Origin: an uncultured Bacilli bacterium
GTDB taxonomy: Bacteria > Bacillota_I > Bacilli_A > RF39 > UBA660
NCBI GenBank assembly: GCA_948999435.1
Contig: CARJCM010000002.1
Span: forward strand, 1 to 56,320
Length of the DNA: 56,320 nt
Direction of reading: 5' to 3'
In this document: piece after piece, positions 25,977 through 33,062 of the stretch
Layout of the letters: every line of letters starts with the position of its first letter
Numbering within the stretch: position 1 is the first letter of the stretch
Program-made: the position numbers and the translations under genes
Notes under the pieces: generated by a model
What the model was told of the DNA's origin: nothing
Database searches by the model: none
The model's input: the letters and a program-made list of their open reading frames with translations, nothing else

Positions 25977-26000
25977 GACAAAATATAACAACATTCGACA
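25977..26000 (-). promoter_or_regulatory. Two Spo0A-like boxes upstream of the structured RNA
   Basis: TTTGTCGAA (core 25994-26000) and the weaker TTTTGTCG (core 25977-25981) on the minus strand. The same TTTGTCGAATGT-like string occurs in front of the surface-protein gene at 1125-1134. Confidence 0.4.
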
Positions 26001-26002
26001 AA

Positions 26003-26024
26003 TAAAAAAGAAGAACTAGTCTTC
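26003..26024 (-). terminator. Terminator of the small RHH-like gene
   Basis: GAAGA / TCTTC stem with loop CTAGT overlapping the TAG stop codon, followed by six T on the minus strand. Confidence 0.75.
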
Positions 26025-26174
26025 CATATTATCAAGAGCAAACTTTATTGCCTCGATTACAAACCTAGTAAAAGTTACATCACCTTTTACTTTATTTATT
26101 TCATCAAATAATTCTTTACTAAATCTAATATTACGAAATATATATTCTTCTTTTTCTTCTATTTTAAATTTCAT
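26016..26174 (-). CDS. 52-residue ribbon-helix-helix-like protein
   Basis: Short minus-strand frame of 52 residues starting with ATG at 26174, 8 nt after GAGG. An N-terminal beta-like segment (EEYIFRNIRFSKELFDEIN) is followed by two helices (VTFTRFVIEAIKFALDNMED), the outline of a CopG/Arc-type DNA-binding protein. It begins 19 nt after the stop of the surface-protein gene at 26194 and ends at its own terminator, so the two form an operon. It may regulate that gene. A broken copy lies at 8886-8957. Confidence 0.7.
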   Translation of the reverse strand: MKFKIEEKEEYIFRNIRFSKELFDEINKVKGDVTFTRFVIEAIKFALDNMED

Positions 26175-26193
26175 ACCAAAACCTCATTATATT

Positions 26194-27579
26194 TTAAGCC
26201 ACAACATATGGATTATTTAATGTGCCATCTCCACCATTAAATGTTACACTTGACTTAAGATTAATCACTGGACGAAGACCATAGCCTGTATTTGCAGATG
26301 CACTAGTTTCGTAAGCACTATATACATCATATATACAACTAAATGCATCAACTCTATCAGCACTTAAAGATCCATTTGCATTCACATAGAACACACCCGA
26401 GCCACCACATGCCCCTGACCAACTACTACCATAGCTTAAGTAAGATGGAGTCATTGTCCAATATTTTTGACCATTATATAAATAATATGCATTATTAGTT
26501 GCAGACTTTCCACCCGCAAATTCTACTTCATCTGCCGTTATTAAGCCTATCTTTAAAGAGTATATATCCCTGTTCGAACACGAAAGAGTCGGTTGATATT
26601 TGTTCCACAATCTATCGATTCCAGCATAGGCAAATTGCGTGCCTTTTGCACTCCACGTTGTCGCCCATGTTCCTACCCAACCTGAATACTTAGCTCCTAC
26701 ATTTCTATCATTACAATACTTTCCATCCTCAATATTTTCTACATAACTTGTTAGATTATCACTATACCATTTCTCTAACTCTGTTTTGGCATTGCTTGAA
26801 GTCCCACTTGTCTGAGGCACATTTGTTGATGGTCTTTGTTCCATAGTATATGTCCATCCTACATAATATGACTCATTACAATTAGCATTATATGCTAAAT
26901 CCGTTTTTGCTATATTATCTAAAGTTGATGTTCCATTTGCATGACATGTTGTTCCATCATAGATTAATCGGATTGATTTATCTCCATTAATTCGTACAAT
27001 TCTCCAACATTTATCAGCAAACTTTACATAGTTATTTGTTACTGCACCTCTCCAATAATAACTTGTTCCCCCATACATTCCATCTTCTGCTTTAAATACT
27101 CCTTCTTCTGTTGTTGCTGAATTTATAAAATTGGGAGTATCTGTTTTTACAGTAATATTCTCAAGTACCATTTCACTAGCAGATGATGATTTTTTATCAA
27201 AATATAAGTAACATTTATCACTTTTTGCTAAATTTTCAAATATATGTTTTCCATTATACGTATATAATTTTGCTTTCGTGTCGTGAGTTTTATTATCTAT
27301 GGTACAATAACTTCTTTCTTCATTTATTATATATCCTGTTGATGGCATTCTATCATTTATTTCTGTGTAATTAGTCCCATCTTCACTTTTATACATAGCC
27401 ATTATTTTAAAATCATATGACTTATAATTTATATTTCCTCTAACTAAAGGTATATCTTCTGTTAATTTATACTTTGCTCTAGTTGTAGTTATAGTTATCG
27501 CTGATATAACACATACTAATATCAAACCTCCTATTATAATTTTTCTTTTATGATTTTTTCTTAATCTTTCAAATTGCAT
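26194..27579 (-). CDS. Anchored surface protein with DUF6273-like C-terminal domain
   Basis: 461 residues. A positively charged start and one hydrophobic segment (about 13-32, KIIIGGLILVCVISAITIT) serve as signal peptide or anchor. An N-terminal domain (about 45-130: YDFKIMAMYKSEDGTNYTE, CYLYFDKK) and a C-terminal domain (about 145-461) follow. The latter has GMYGGTSYYWRGAVTNNYVK, WRIVRINGD, YWTMTPSYLSYGSSWSGACG and ends with GYGLRPVINLKSSVTF. That end is typical of DUF6273-like, C-type-lectin-like domains of gut Firmicutes, thought to bind ligands. Several Cys pairs are present. Promoter is full consensus with a palindrome in the leader. Paralogue of 1-1069 without its fibronectin module. 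Confidence 0.85.
   Translation of the reverse strand: MQFERLRKNHKRKIIIGGLILVCVISAITITTTRAKYKLTEDIPLVRGNINYKSYDFKIMAMYKSEDGTNYTEINDRMPSTGYIINEERSYCTIDNKTHDTKAKLYTYNGKHIFENLAKSDKCYLYFDKKSSSASEMVLENITVKTDTPNFINSATTEEGVFKAEDGMYGGTSYYWRGAVTNNYVKFADKCWRIVRINGDKSIRLIYDGTTCHANGTSTLDNIAKTDLAYNANCNESYYVGWTYTMEQRPSTNVPQTSGTSSNAKTELEKWYSDNLTSYVENIEDGKYCNDRNVGAKYSGWVGTWATTWSAKGTQFAYAGIDRLWNKYQPTLSCSNRDIYSLKIGLITADEVEFAGGKSATNNAYYLYNGQKYWTMTPSYLSYGSSWSGACGGSGVFYVNANGSLSADRVDAFSCIYDVYSAYETSASANTGYGLRPVINLKSSVTFNGGDGTLNNPYVVA
26735..27140. repeat. Dispersed repeat, copy 2 (of 1-412)
   Basis: Same-orientation partner of 1-412; both encode the first half of the DUF6273-like domain. Confidence 0.6.
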
Positions 27580-27609
27580 TATTTATTCCTACTTTCTAGT
27601 TCTAAATAA

Positions 27610-27679
27610 TGAGCGCTCAATTATATTAGAAATTTATCATTTATATTAAAATTATAATATTTCATATAGTAATTGTCAA
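27610..27679 (-). promoter_or_regulatory. Consensus sigma-A promoter and palindromic site of the surface-protein gene
   Basis: TTGACA (27674-27679), 17-nt spacer, TATAAT (27651-27656): both hexamers perfect. About 25 nt after the predicted start is the perfect palindrome TGAGCGCTCA (27610-27619), GC-rich in an AT-rich region. An ideal promoter followed by a palindrome suggests repression by the divergent XRE protein or the RHH-like protein (inference). Confidence 0.7.
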
Positions 27680-27751
27680 GAAAATTCTCATTATTTTTCC
27701 GTATATCGTTTTTTAAGATTAAAATATGAGAAAATTTAAAAGGTGATAAAC

Positions 27752-28204
27752 ATGTATAATAAACGATTAAAAGAGTTAAGAGAAAGTAATAATCTTGATT
27801 TACAAGACTTATCAACCTTATTAAATTTTGAAAAAGATACATATGGAAAATATGAAAGAGAATACATAATAATCCCTATAAAACATTTAAACACTTTATG
27901 CAATTACTTTGATGTTTCAATAGATTATATTTTCGGGTTTACTAATAAAACAAATTACAATAATTATCAAAAAGAAATTGATACAAAAAAGGTGAGCAAG
28001 CGTTTAAAAGAATTTAGAAAAGACAATAATTTAACTCAAGAAAAACTAGCAAAATTATTAAATGTTGTTAAAGGAACTATCGGAAATTATGAAAGTGCTA
28101 GAGCATTAATAGCCACTCCTTTTCTCTATACTATATGTAAAAAATATAACATCTCTGCTGATTACATCCTTGGAAAAGTAGACGAACCAAAATATTTAAA
28201 ATAA
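27752..28204 (+). CDS. Regulator with two tandem XRE helix-turn-helix domains
   Basis: 150 residues consisting of two similar Cro/C1 domains: about 1-65 (KRLKELRESNNLDLQDLSTL, DTYGKYEREYIIIP, DYIFGFTN) and about 82-148 (KRLKEFRKDNNLTQEKLAKL, GTIGNYESARALI, DYILGKVDEP). A duplicated domain in one chain can bind an operator without dimerising. The ATG at 27752 is chosen because AAAGGTG precedes it; a GTG at 27743 lies inside that site. Divergent from the surface-protein gene 26194, the same arrangement as 1274 with 1-1069. Likely local regulator. Confidence 0.88.
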   Translation: MYNKRLKELRESNNLDLQDLSTLLNFEKDTYGKYEREYIIIPIKHLNTLCNYFDVSIDYIFGFTNKTNYNNYQKEIDTKKVSKRLKEFRKDNNLTQEKLAKLLNVVKGTIGNYESARALIATPFLYTICKKYNISADYILGKVDEPKYLK

Positions 28205-28238
28205 AAAAGATTCAAGAATTATAAACCTTGAATTTTTT
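28203..28238. terminator. Bidirectional terminator between XRE gene and YitT gene
   Basis: AAAAAAGATTCAAG against CTTGAATTTTTT with a 10-nt loop; A-run before, T-run after. Confidence 0.85.
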
Positions 28239-29151
28239 AAATATCTCTAACTATATTATCTAAACTATATCCTTTTGTTCTAGTAGTACCACCTAGAGTA
28301 TCATAACAATCATTAACAATTAAGAAAGCATCTTTATCAATAGTCAAAATAATCTCTTTAAATAAAGAATAATCATTAGTAGGAACTACACATAAAAGCA
28401 TATCTTGTTTTTTATTTGAGTATCCTCCTTTAGCTTGCAGTACAGTTACTCCAAGTTTCAGATCATCAATAATTGCACTTTCCAGTTCACTTAATTTATT
28501 AGATTGAATAATAAATAATTTACTTTTTGAAATACCTATTAACATCTTATCTACGATTAAACTTGAAACATATAAAATTATTACTGCATAAACAACTCTA
28601 TTTACACCTAAAACTACACCTGCAAATAAAACCACAACTAAATTACTAATAAATGTCGCTTTCCCCTCAGGCATATGCAAATACTTACACATAATTTGCA
28701 TTACAATATCTGACCCACCTGTATTATAACCCATTTTATAAACTAAACCACTAGCAATTCCATAAACAATACTAGTAAAAGCAATAGTTGTTATAAAATC
28801 TTCAAACAAAAAATATTCACTAAGCATTTCGGCTAAAGGATGCGTAAAAGTTATCATCACTGGATATAAAATAGTTCCAAGTATCGCTGGTGTAGATTTT
28901 TTAAAACCAAATAAAACAAAGCTAACAATTAAAAGTAAAAAACTTACTACATAAATAAATATTTGATTATTCCACCCCCACAAACTATTAAATACTATGG
29001 CAAGGCCACTAACACCACCAATTACAATTTCATTTTCTACTAAAAACAAATTATAATTTAAAGCAAGTATAAAAACTCCTAAAATCATAAAACAAAGCTT
29101 AGCAACTCTATTTTTATGATTAACAGCCTTAAAAATCTTCTTTATATCCAT
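28237..29151 (-). CDS. YitT-family membrane protein (DUF161 + DUF2179)
   Basis: 304 residues. Five or six membrane helices in the first 200 residues (GVFILALNYNLFLVENEIVI, GGVSGLAIVFN, YNTGGSDIVMQIMCKYLH) form the YitT domain. The last 90 residues are the soluble DUF2179 domain (KLFIIQSNKLSELESAIIDD, GVTVLQAKGGYSNKKQDMLL, DCYDTLGGT). The family is widespread in Firmicutes, with transport or envelope roles suggested but not proven. Start with AGGGTAGG before the ATG. Terminated by the shared hairpin at 28203-28238. Confidence 0.92.
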   Translation of the reverse strand: MDIKKIFKAVNHKNRVAKLCFMILGVFILALNYNLFLVENEIVIGGVSGLAIVFNSLWGWNNQIFIYVVSFLLLIVSFVLFGFKKSTPAILGTILYPVMITFTHPLAEMLSEYFLFEDFITTIAFTSIVYGIASGLVYKMGYNTGGSDIVMQIMCKYLHMPEGKATFISNLVVVLFAGVVLGVNRVVYAVIILYVSSLIVDKMLIGISKSKLFIIQSNKLSELESAIIDDLKLGVTVLQAKGGYSNKKQDMLLCVVPTNDYSLFKEIILTIDKDAFLIVNDCYDTLGGTTRTKGYSLDNIVRDI

Positions 29152-29217
29152 AAATAACCTACCCTCTATTTAATAATAAATTTAAAAACAAAAATTGTCA
29201 ACATAAAACATATAGAA

Positions 29218-29240
29218 ACCTCATATATTTTTAATGAGGT
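29218..29240 (+). promoter_or_regulatory. Inverted repeat over the gerQ ribosome binding site
   Basis: ACCTCAT (29218-29224) pairs perfectly with ATGAGGT (29234-29240), loop of 9. The right arm is the gerQ Shine-Dalgarno region. It matters only if transcription starts upstream of 29218, which is not established. Confidence 0.4.
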
Positions 29241-29249
29241 GAAAAACAC

Positions 29250-29609
29250 ATGAACGGAAATTTTTTTGGCAATCCTACATTTCCAACCAACAATAACACT
29301 AGTACCATAGAAAGTCCTCCTGGAAATATAAATTATTCTACTTCTCTTCCTATGGAACAAAGTTATATTGAAAATATTTTACGACTAAACAAAGGAAAAA
29401 AAGTAAAAGCTTACTTTTCATATCCTGATTCCAACGAATGGCGCGATAAAGTTTATGATGGCATAATTGAGGAAGCAGGACGAGATCATTTAATTATGAG
29501 TGATCCTAAAACTGGAAAATGGTGGCTACTTCGAATGATTTATTTAGACTATGTTGATTTTGAAGAAAAAATAAACTATAGTCACGATTATTCTGAAAAG
29601 ACGTTTTAA
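29250..29609 (+). CDS. gerQ: Spore coat protein GerQ
   Basis: 119 residues. A low-complexity Asn/Pro/Thr N-terminus (about 1-35) precedes the GerQ domain: QSYIENILRLNKGKKVKAYF, SYPDSNEWRDKVYDGIIEEA, GRDHLIMSDPKTGKWWLLRM, IYLDYVDFEE. GerQ is a mother-cell coat protein needed for the cortex-lytic enzyme CwlJ and is crosslinked in the coat. cwlJ, adjacent in Bacillus, is not seen here. The GAGGTG ribosome binding site is within an inverted repeat. Own terminator overlaps the stop codon. Confidence 0.93.
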   Translation: MNGNFFGNPTFPTNNNTSTIESPPGNINYSTSLPMEQSYIENILRLNKGKKVKAYFSYPDSNEWRDKVYDGIIEEAGRDHLIMSDPKTGKWWLLRMIYLDYVDFEEKINYSHDYSEKTF

Positions 29610-29621
29610 AACGTTTTTTTA
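29599..29621. terminator. Terminator after gerQ
   Basis: Palindrome ACGTTTTAAAACGT (29601-29614) followed by six T; also faces the convergent hydrolase gene. Confidence 0.8.
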
Positions 29622-30122
29622 ATTTATATAAGTATCAAAAAGTGGTTTTTCTTCGCCTAAGATTCCTGTTCTTCCATGTCCTGGATAAAACACAATATCA
29701 TCATCATAATCTTTTATCATATCTAAACTTTGTTTCATATCTTCTTTATTAGAAGTTTCAAGGTCATATCTTCCACAAGTATGATAAAAAATAAAATCAC
29801 CAGTAAACATAATTTTTTCATCTTTAAAATAAAAAGTAAGTCCATCATGAGCATGTCCTGGTGTTTTAATGACTTCATAATTAAAGCCATTATTATTGTG
29901 TGTATTATGTTTCAAATTATAATATTTTTCAAGAGTATCTAAAGCCAGTATATGGTCAAAATGATGATGCGTAACTAAAATCCCTGTAACTTTATAATCT
30001 TTACAAGCTTCAATTATTTTATCTGCATCACTAGCAGGATCAATAATTAAAGAGTTACCATTTTTGATAACTATATAACAATTAGTTCTAAGTACTCCTA
30101 ATTTTAAAATTTTAATTTCCAT
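29619..30122 (-). CDS. Metallo-beta-lactamase-fold hydrolase (GloB/YqgX-like)
   Basis: 167 residues, compact. Metal motif THHHFDHI (about 52-59), later GHAHDGLTFYF, MFTGDFIF and YPGHGRTG, the His and Asp ligands of two-metal glyoxalase II-like hydrolases. The C-terminal substrate domain of glyoxalase II is absent, as in YqgX/YcbL-type enzymes that cut small thioesters. A strong AAAGGAG precedes the ATG. It follows the SDR gene after a hairpin. Confidence 0.9.
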   Translation of the reverse strand: MEIKILKLGVLRTNCYIVIKNGNSLIIDPASDADKIIEACKDYKVTGILVTHHHFDHILALDTLEKYYNLKHNTHNNNGFNYEVIKTPGHAHDGLTFYFKDEKIMFTGDFIFYHTCGRYDLETSNKEDMKQSLDMIKDYDDDIVFYPGHGRTGILGEEKPLFDTYIN

Positions 30123-30138
30123 AATAAATCTCCTTTAA

Positions 30139-30163
30139 AAAGAAAAATAGTTTTCACTATTTC
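30139..30163 (-). terminator. Terminator after the SDR gene
   Basis: AAATAGT / ACTATTT with loop GAAA, then a T-rich run on the minus strand. Confidence 0.7.
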
Positions 30164-30165
30164 TT

Positions 30166-30900
30166 TTATGCTCTAGCACAACCATCAACACTTAAGATAT
30201 TACCAGTGACATAACTAGCCATATCACTAGCTAAAAACAAAAAAGCATTAGCAACATCTATTGGCTCTCCAATTCGACCTAAAGGTATACTTTTTATTAA
30301 AGGTTCAATCATTTCTTTAGGTAGATTTGCTACCATATCCGTATTAGTAATACCAGGCGCCACTGCATTAACTCTAATTCCTAAAGGTGCAAGTTCCCTA
30401 GCTAAAGATTTAGTCATTCCATTAACCGCAAATTTACTAGTTGGGTACATCACCCCAGATGGTTGACCATAAATACTAACCATTGAACTTGTATTAATTA
30501 TAACTCCTTTAGTTTCCTTTAAATAAGGAACTATTTCTTTAGAACATACAAACACCGATTTAATATTTAAATCTGTTATTTTATTATATTCATCTTCCGT
30601 ATAATCTTCTAATTTTGTACTAGAAGAAATACCTGCATTATTAATTAAAATATCAATATGACCAAATTCATCATTTATTTTAGCAAAAGTATTTCTTACT
30701 TCCTCCATATCTGATAATAGAGGTGCAAATCCTTTAGCATTAAACCCTTCTTCTTTTAATTTTTCTAAAGCTTTATTAACACTTTCTTCTCTACTTCCAA
30801 ATATAATAACCTTTGCATGATTTTTTAAAAACAATTTTGCTATTTCAAAACCAATACCTCTAGTCCCACCAGTTATTATTGCTACTTTATCTTTTAACAT
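30166..30900 (-). CDS. Short-chain dehydrogenase/reductase, FabG-like
   Basis: 244 residues. Rossmann motif TGGTRGIGFEIAKLF (about 10-24), NNAGIS (about 87-92), catalytic Ser in INTSSMVS and the YxxxK pair in YPTSKFAVNGM, then VNAVAPGITNTDMV and the end GNILSVDGCARA. This is close to 3-oxoacyl-ACP reductases that use NADPH. It stands away from fatty acid synthesis genes, so another substrate is possible. ATG at 30900 is preferred over a GTG nine bases upstream. Confidence 0.9.
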   Translation of the reverse strand: MLKDKVAIITGGTRGIGFEIAKLFLKNHAKVIIFGSREESVNKALEKLKEEGFNAKGFAPLLSDMEEVRNTFAKINDEFGHIDILINNAGISSSTKLEDYTEDEYNKITDLNIKSVFVCSKEIVPYLKETKGVIINTSSMVSIYGQPSGVMYPTSKFAVNGMTKSLARELAPLGIRVNAVAPGITNTDMVANLPKEMIEPLIKSIPLGRIGEPIDVANAFLFLASDMASYVTGNILSVDGCARA

Positions 30901-30962
30901 AATTATCACATCTTTCTATATTAAGTTTAATTTATTTTATATTTTTTTACAATAAAAATTTT

Positions 30963-31625
30963 TTATTTTACTTTCTTTAATTCTTCTTTCATAATCCATT
31001 TTATATCTTCAATAGATTTATCTATATTAAATCTTCCATTACCCACTGGATAAAAAACCGGATAGAACTTATACTCTTTTCCTTTAATCTTTTTAATATG
31101 ACAAACTTTTCTATTCATAGATACAGATATTTTTTTATTTAAAACAATAGAACTAACTTGATTACCAAACAAAATAACAACTTTAGGATTTACAATAGCT
31201 ATTTCTTGATATAATAAATTCAAATATTTTTTTAATACTTCATCTTTTAAAGGTCTAGCATCAATTTGTGTGCACTTTCCTAAATTAGTTATAAAAAAAT
31301 TATGTTCTGTAACATTTTTATAAACTTCTAACGCAAATAGAGGAGTCCATTCACTTCCCTTTATACTTTTTATTCTTGCATAAATGTCTTTATCAATTAA
31401 ATCTAAAGCATCAAATAAATCCCAAACATTTTTAGTTCCTATCCAAGGAGATTTTATTCCCTCCCAAGTTTTTAAAGAAGCTATATTCCTTCCTGTTGGA
31501 TTCATAAAAACAAAACAAATATCAGGATTATCACTCTTTCCTCCATTATAAATAGAATCCAATTCTTTAGCGCCATATTTCAGTTGTAACTTATCATATT
31601 TTATTTTTAATTCATCTAAATTCAT
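30963..31625 (-). CDS. Uracil-DNA-glycosylase-superfamily protein
   Basis: 220 residues. The fold is recognised by the N-terminal strand and loop ICFVFMNPTGRNIA (position of the UDG water-activating motif), the central HNFFITNLGKC, PKVVILFGNQVSSIVL and the C-terminal YPVFYPVGNGRFN in place of the usual His-Pro-Ser loop. The motif residues differ from canonical uracil glycosylases, so the lesion recognised is unknown. The gene begins 11 nt after the Ham1-like gene and closes a three-gene operon of base repair and nucleotide cleansing (30963-32988). Confidence 0.8.
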   Translation of the reverse strand: MNLDELKIKYDKLQLKYGAKELDSIYNGGKSDNPDICFVFMNPTGRNIASLKTWEGIKSPWIGTKNVWDLFDALDLIDKDIYARIKSIKGSEWTPLFALEVYKNVTEHNFFITNLGKCTQIDARPLKDEVLKKYLNLLYQEIAIVNPKVVILFGNQVSSIVLNKKISVSMNRKVCHIKKIKGKEYKFYPVFYPVGNGRFNIDKSIEDIKWIMKEELKKVK

Positions 31626-31636
31626 TTACATCACCA

Positions 31637-32242
31637 TTAATTTTCTGATACAGATTTTACGATAAATGAAATAACTTCATCAATATTATCTTTTTTCTTA
31701 TAAGCCATCTTTTCTTCTTCATTTAGTTCAACAAAATATTTATTATACTCAGGTAATATACTAAGAGAATCTAAAGGATACCCTGGATTTCTGATACTAC
31801 TAGGGCTACTCACAAAATAAAACTTATCTTTATACCAAGAAAATTCATGAATTCCCTTTTTAGTACATACTACCATTCCATAAATCCATTTAGCAGTCAA
31901 ACGTCCACCATTTTCTTTCACTAAATTAGAATAATAGAGAATCATTTCATCATCCGTTAATTCTTTACCATTAACTCTTCTTACATAAGTACCAGGTTGT
32001 TTATCCATAGCTAATTCTTCAATAAATAAGGTATTATCCATTCCAATTGTAGGTAAACCTGTTACTTCATAATAAGCTTTAGCTTTTATATAAGCATTTT
32101 CTAAAGCATCTTTTCCATTTTCATCAATATCCAATTTAAAATCCAAGTCTTGCAGAGTTAATAGTTCTATCCCCTCTTTTTCTAATGCTTCTTTATATTT
32201 TAATATTTTAGCTTGATTAGTTGTTGCAAATAAAACTTTCAT
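31637..32242 (-). CDS. Ham1/RdgB-like non-canonical NTP pyrophosphatase
   Basis: 201 residues. Start KVLFATTNQAKILKYKEAL is the family nucleotide-binding motif (TxxxxK); ENAYIKAKAYYEVTGLP and GMDNTLFIEEL correspond to the metal-binding Glu and Asp; QPGTYVRRVNG is the usual PG..SAR loop. It should hydrolyse ITP, dITP or XTP. It is more divergent than typical rdgB products. Its ATG overlaps the stop of the upstream gene by one base (TAATG), so translation is coupled. Confidence 0.85.
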   Translation of the reverse strand: MKVLFATTNQAKILKYKEALEKEGIELLTLQDLDFKLDIDENGKDALENAYIKAKAYYEVTGLPTIGMDNTLFIEELAMDKQPGTYVRRVNGKELTDDEMILYYSNLVKENGGRLTAKWIYGMVVCTKKGIHEFSWYKDKFYFVSSPSSIRNPGYPLDSLSILPEYNKYFVELNEEEKMAYKKKDNIDEVISFIVKSVSEN

Positions 32243-32988
32243 TATAAAATCTCCTTAAAACCATTTCTACTCCAAAGCCATAAAGGTGTATGAATATCAA
32301 TTGGTTTGTATTTTGTGTTTTTTAATAATTCTTGCCATCTATTAATAGTTATAGTTTGAACATTACTACTATTAAACTCCAAATCATTTATTAAACCTAA
32401 TTCATGAGTAGATTTACAAACATGGGTATCAGGAGCAACAGTTAACTTATGAATATTTACATACTCTCTATCTGTATATTGATAGATAACATAAAGCCAG
32501 TAGTTACATATTTTAATCCCTGATAAATAAGGAAATTTCTTTTTATTATGAATTTGAATAAAATCTCTAATTTCCTCAACATTATTATGACAATTATCAA
32601 ATAGCTTTCTAACATCTCCATCAAATAATTCAACTATTGTCTCGCATAACTTTATCCAAATTTCTGTTTGCTTGTTTTTTTGCAGTGCAACTTTATATTT
32701 TGTTAGAGCCAAGCTCACTTCTTCAAAAGATTTAGTTAAAACTATTTTAGGATTAAAAACAAATCTTGTTTCAATATCATTATAAGTTTTTAAAGCTCCC
32801 TCCCACAAAGCATAAGAATTCCTTTGATAATTAAGAGCCATAGGTAAAGTAAAATATAAATAATTTTCTAAGCTAGAATTAAGTAATTTAGGATTAGCAT
32901 CCTCAGGCATAACTTCTCCACCTAACTCACCATTTTTATACATCTTAATAAGTTTATCAACTTTATCTAAAATTCGTATCTTATCCAT
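32242..32988 (-). CDS. HhH-GPD-like DNA glycosylase homologue (tentative)
   Basis: 248 residues, all helical. The middle FPYLSGIKICNYWLYVI followed by VAPDTHVCKSTHELGLI has the order of an HhH-GPD glycosylase: a hairpin region then the Asp of the VDTHV-like motif. The end is IDIHTPLWLWSRNGF, as in several archaeal-type N-glycosylases. The catalytic Lys expected before Asp is not obvious. The ATG at 32988 follows GGAGGTAG. First gene of the operon with the Ham1-like and UDG-like genes, which supports a DNA-repair role. Confidence 0.6.
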   Translation of the reverse strand: MDKIRILDKVDKLIKMYKNGELGGEVMPEDANPKLLNSSLENYLYFTLPMALNYQRNSYALWEGALKTYNDIETRFVFNPKIVLTKSFEEVSLALTKYKVALQKNKQTEIWIKLCETIVELFDGDVRKLFDNCHNNVEEIRDFIQIHNKKKFPYLSGIKICNYWLYVIYQYTDREYVNIHKLTVAPDTHVCKSTHELGLINDLEFNSSNVQTITINRWQELLKNTKYKPIDIHTPLWLWSRNGFKEIL

Positions 32989-33033
32989 TTCTACCTCCAT
33001 GTAATAAAATTATACTATAAATATGTTTTAAAC

Positions 33034-33060
33034 AAAAGAAAAAACAGCTTAAAACTGTTT
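33034..33060 (-). terminator. Terminator after the XRE membrane gene
   Basis: AAACAG / CTGTTT with a 7-nt loop, then T-rich on the minus strand. Confidence 0.75.
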
Positions 33061-33062
33061 AA

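Noticed and set aside
26194..27579. Diversity-generating retroelement target
   Set aside because: The C-terminal fold is suggestive, but no reverse transcriptase, template repeat or adenine-biased variable repeat is present in the window
29203..29229. Sigma-E-like promoter (ATA-N16-CATATATT) before gerQ
   Set aside because: The predicted start would fall at the ribosome binding site, leaving an impossibly short leader; AT-rich chance match likely
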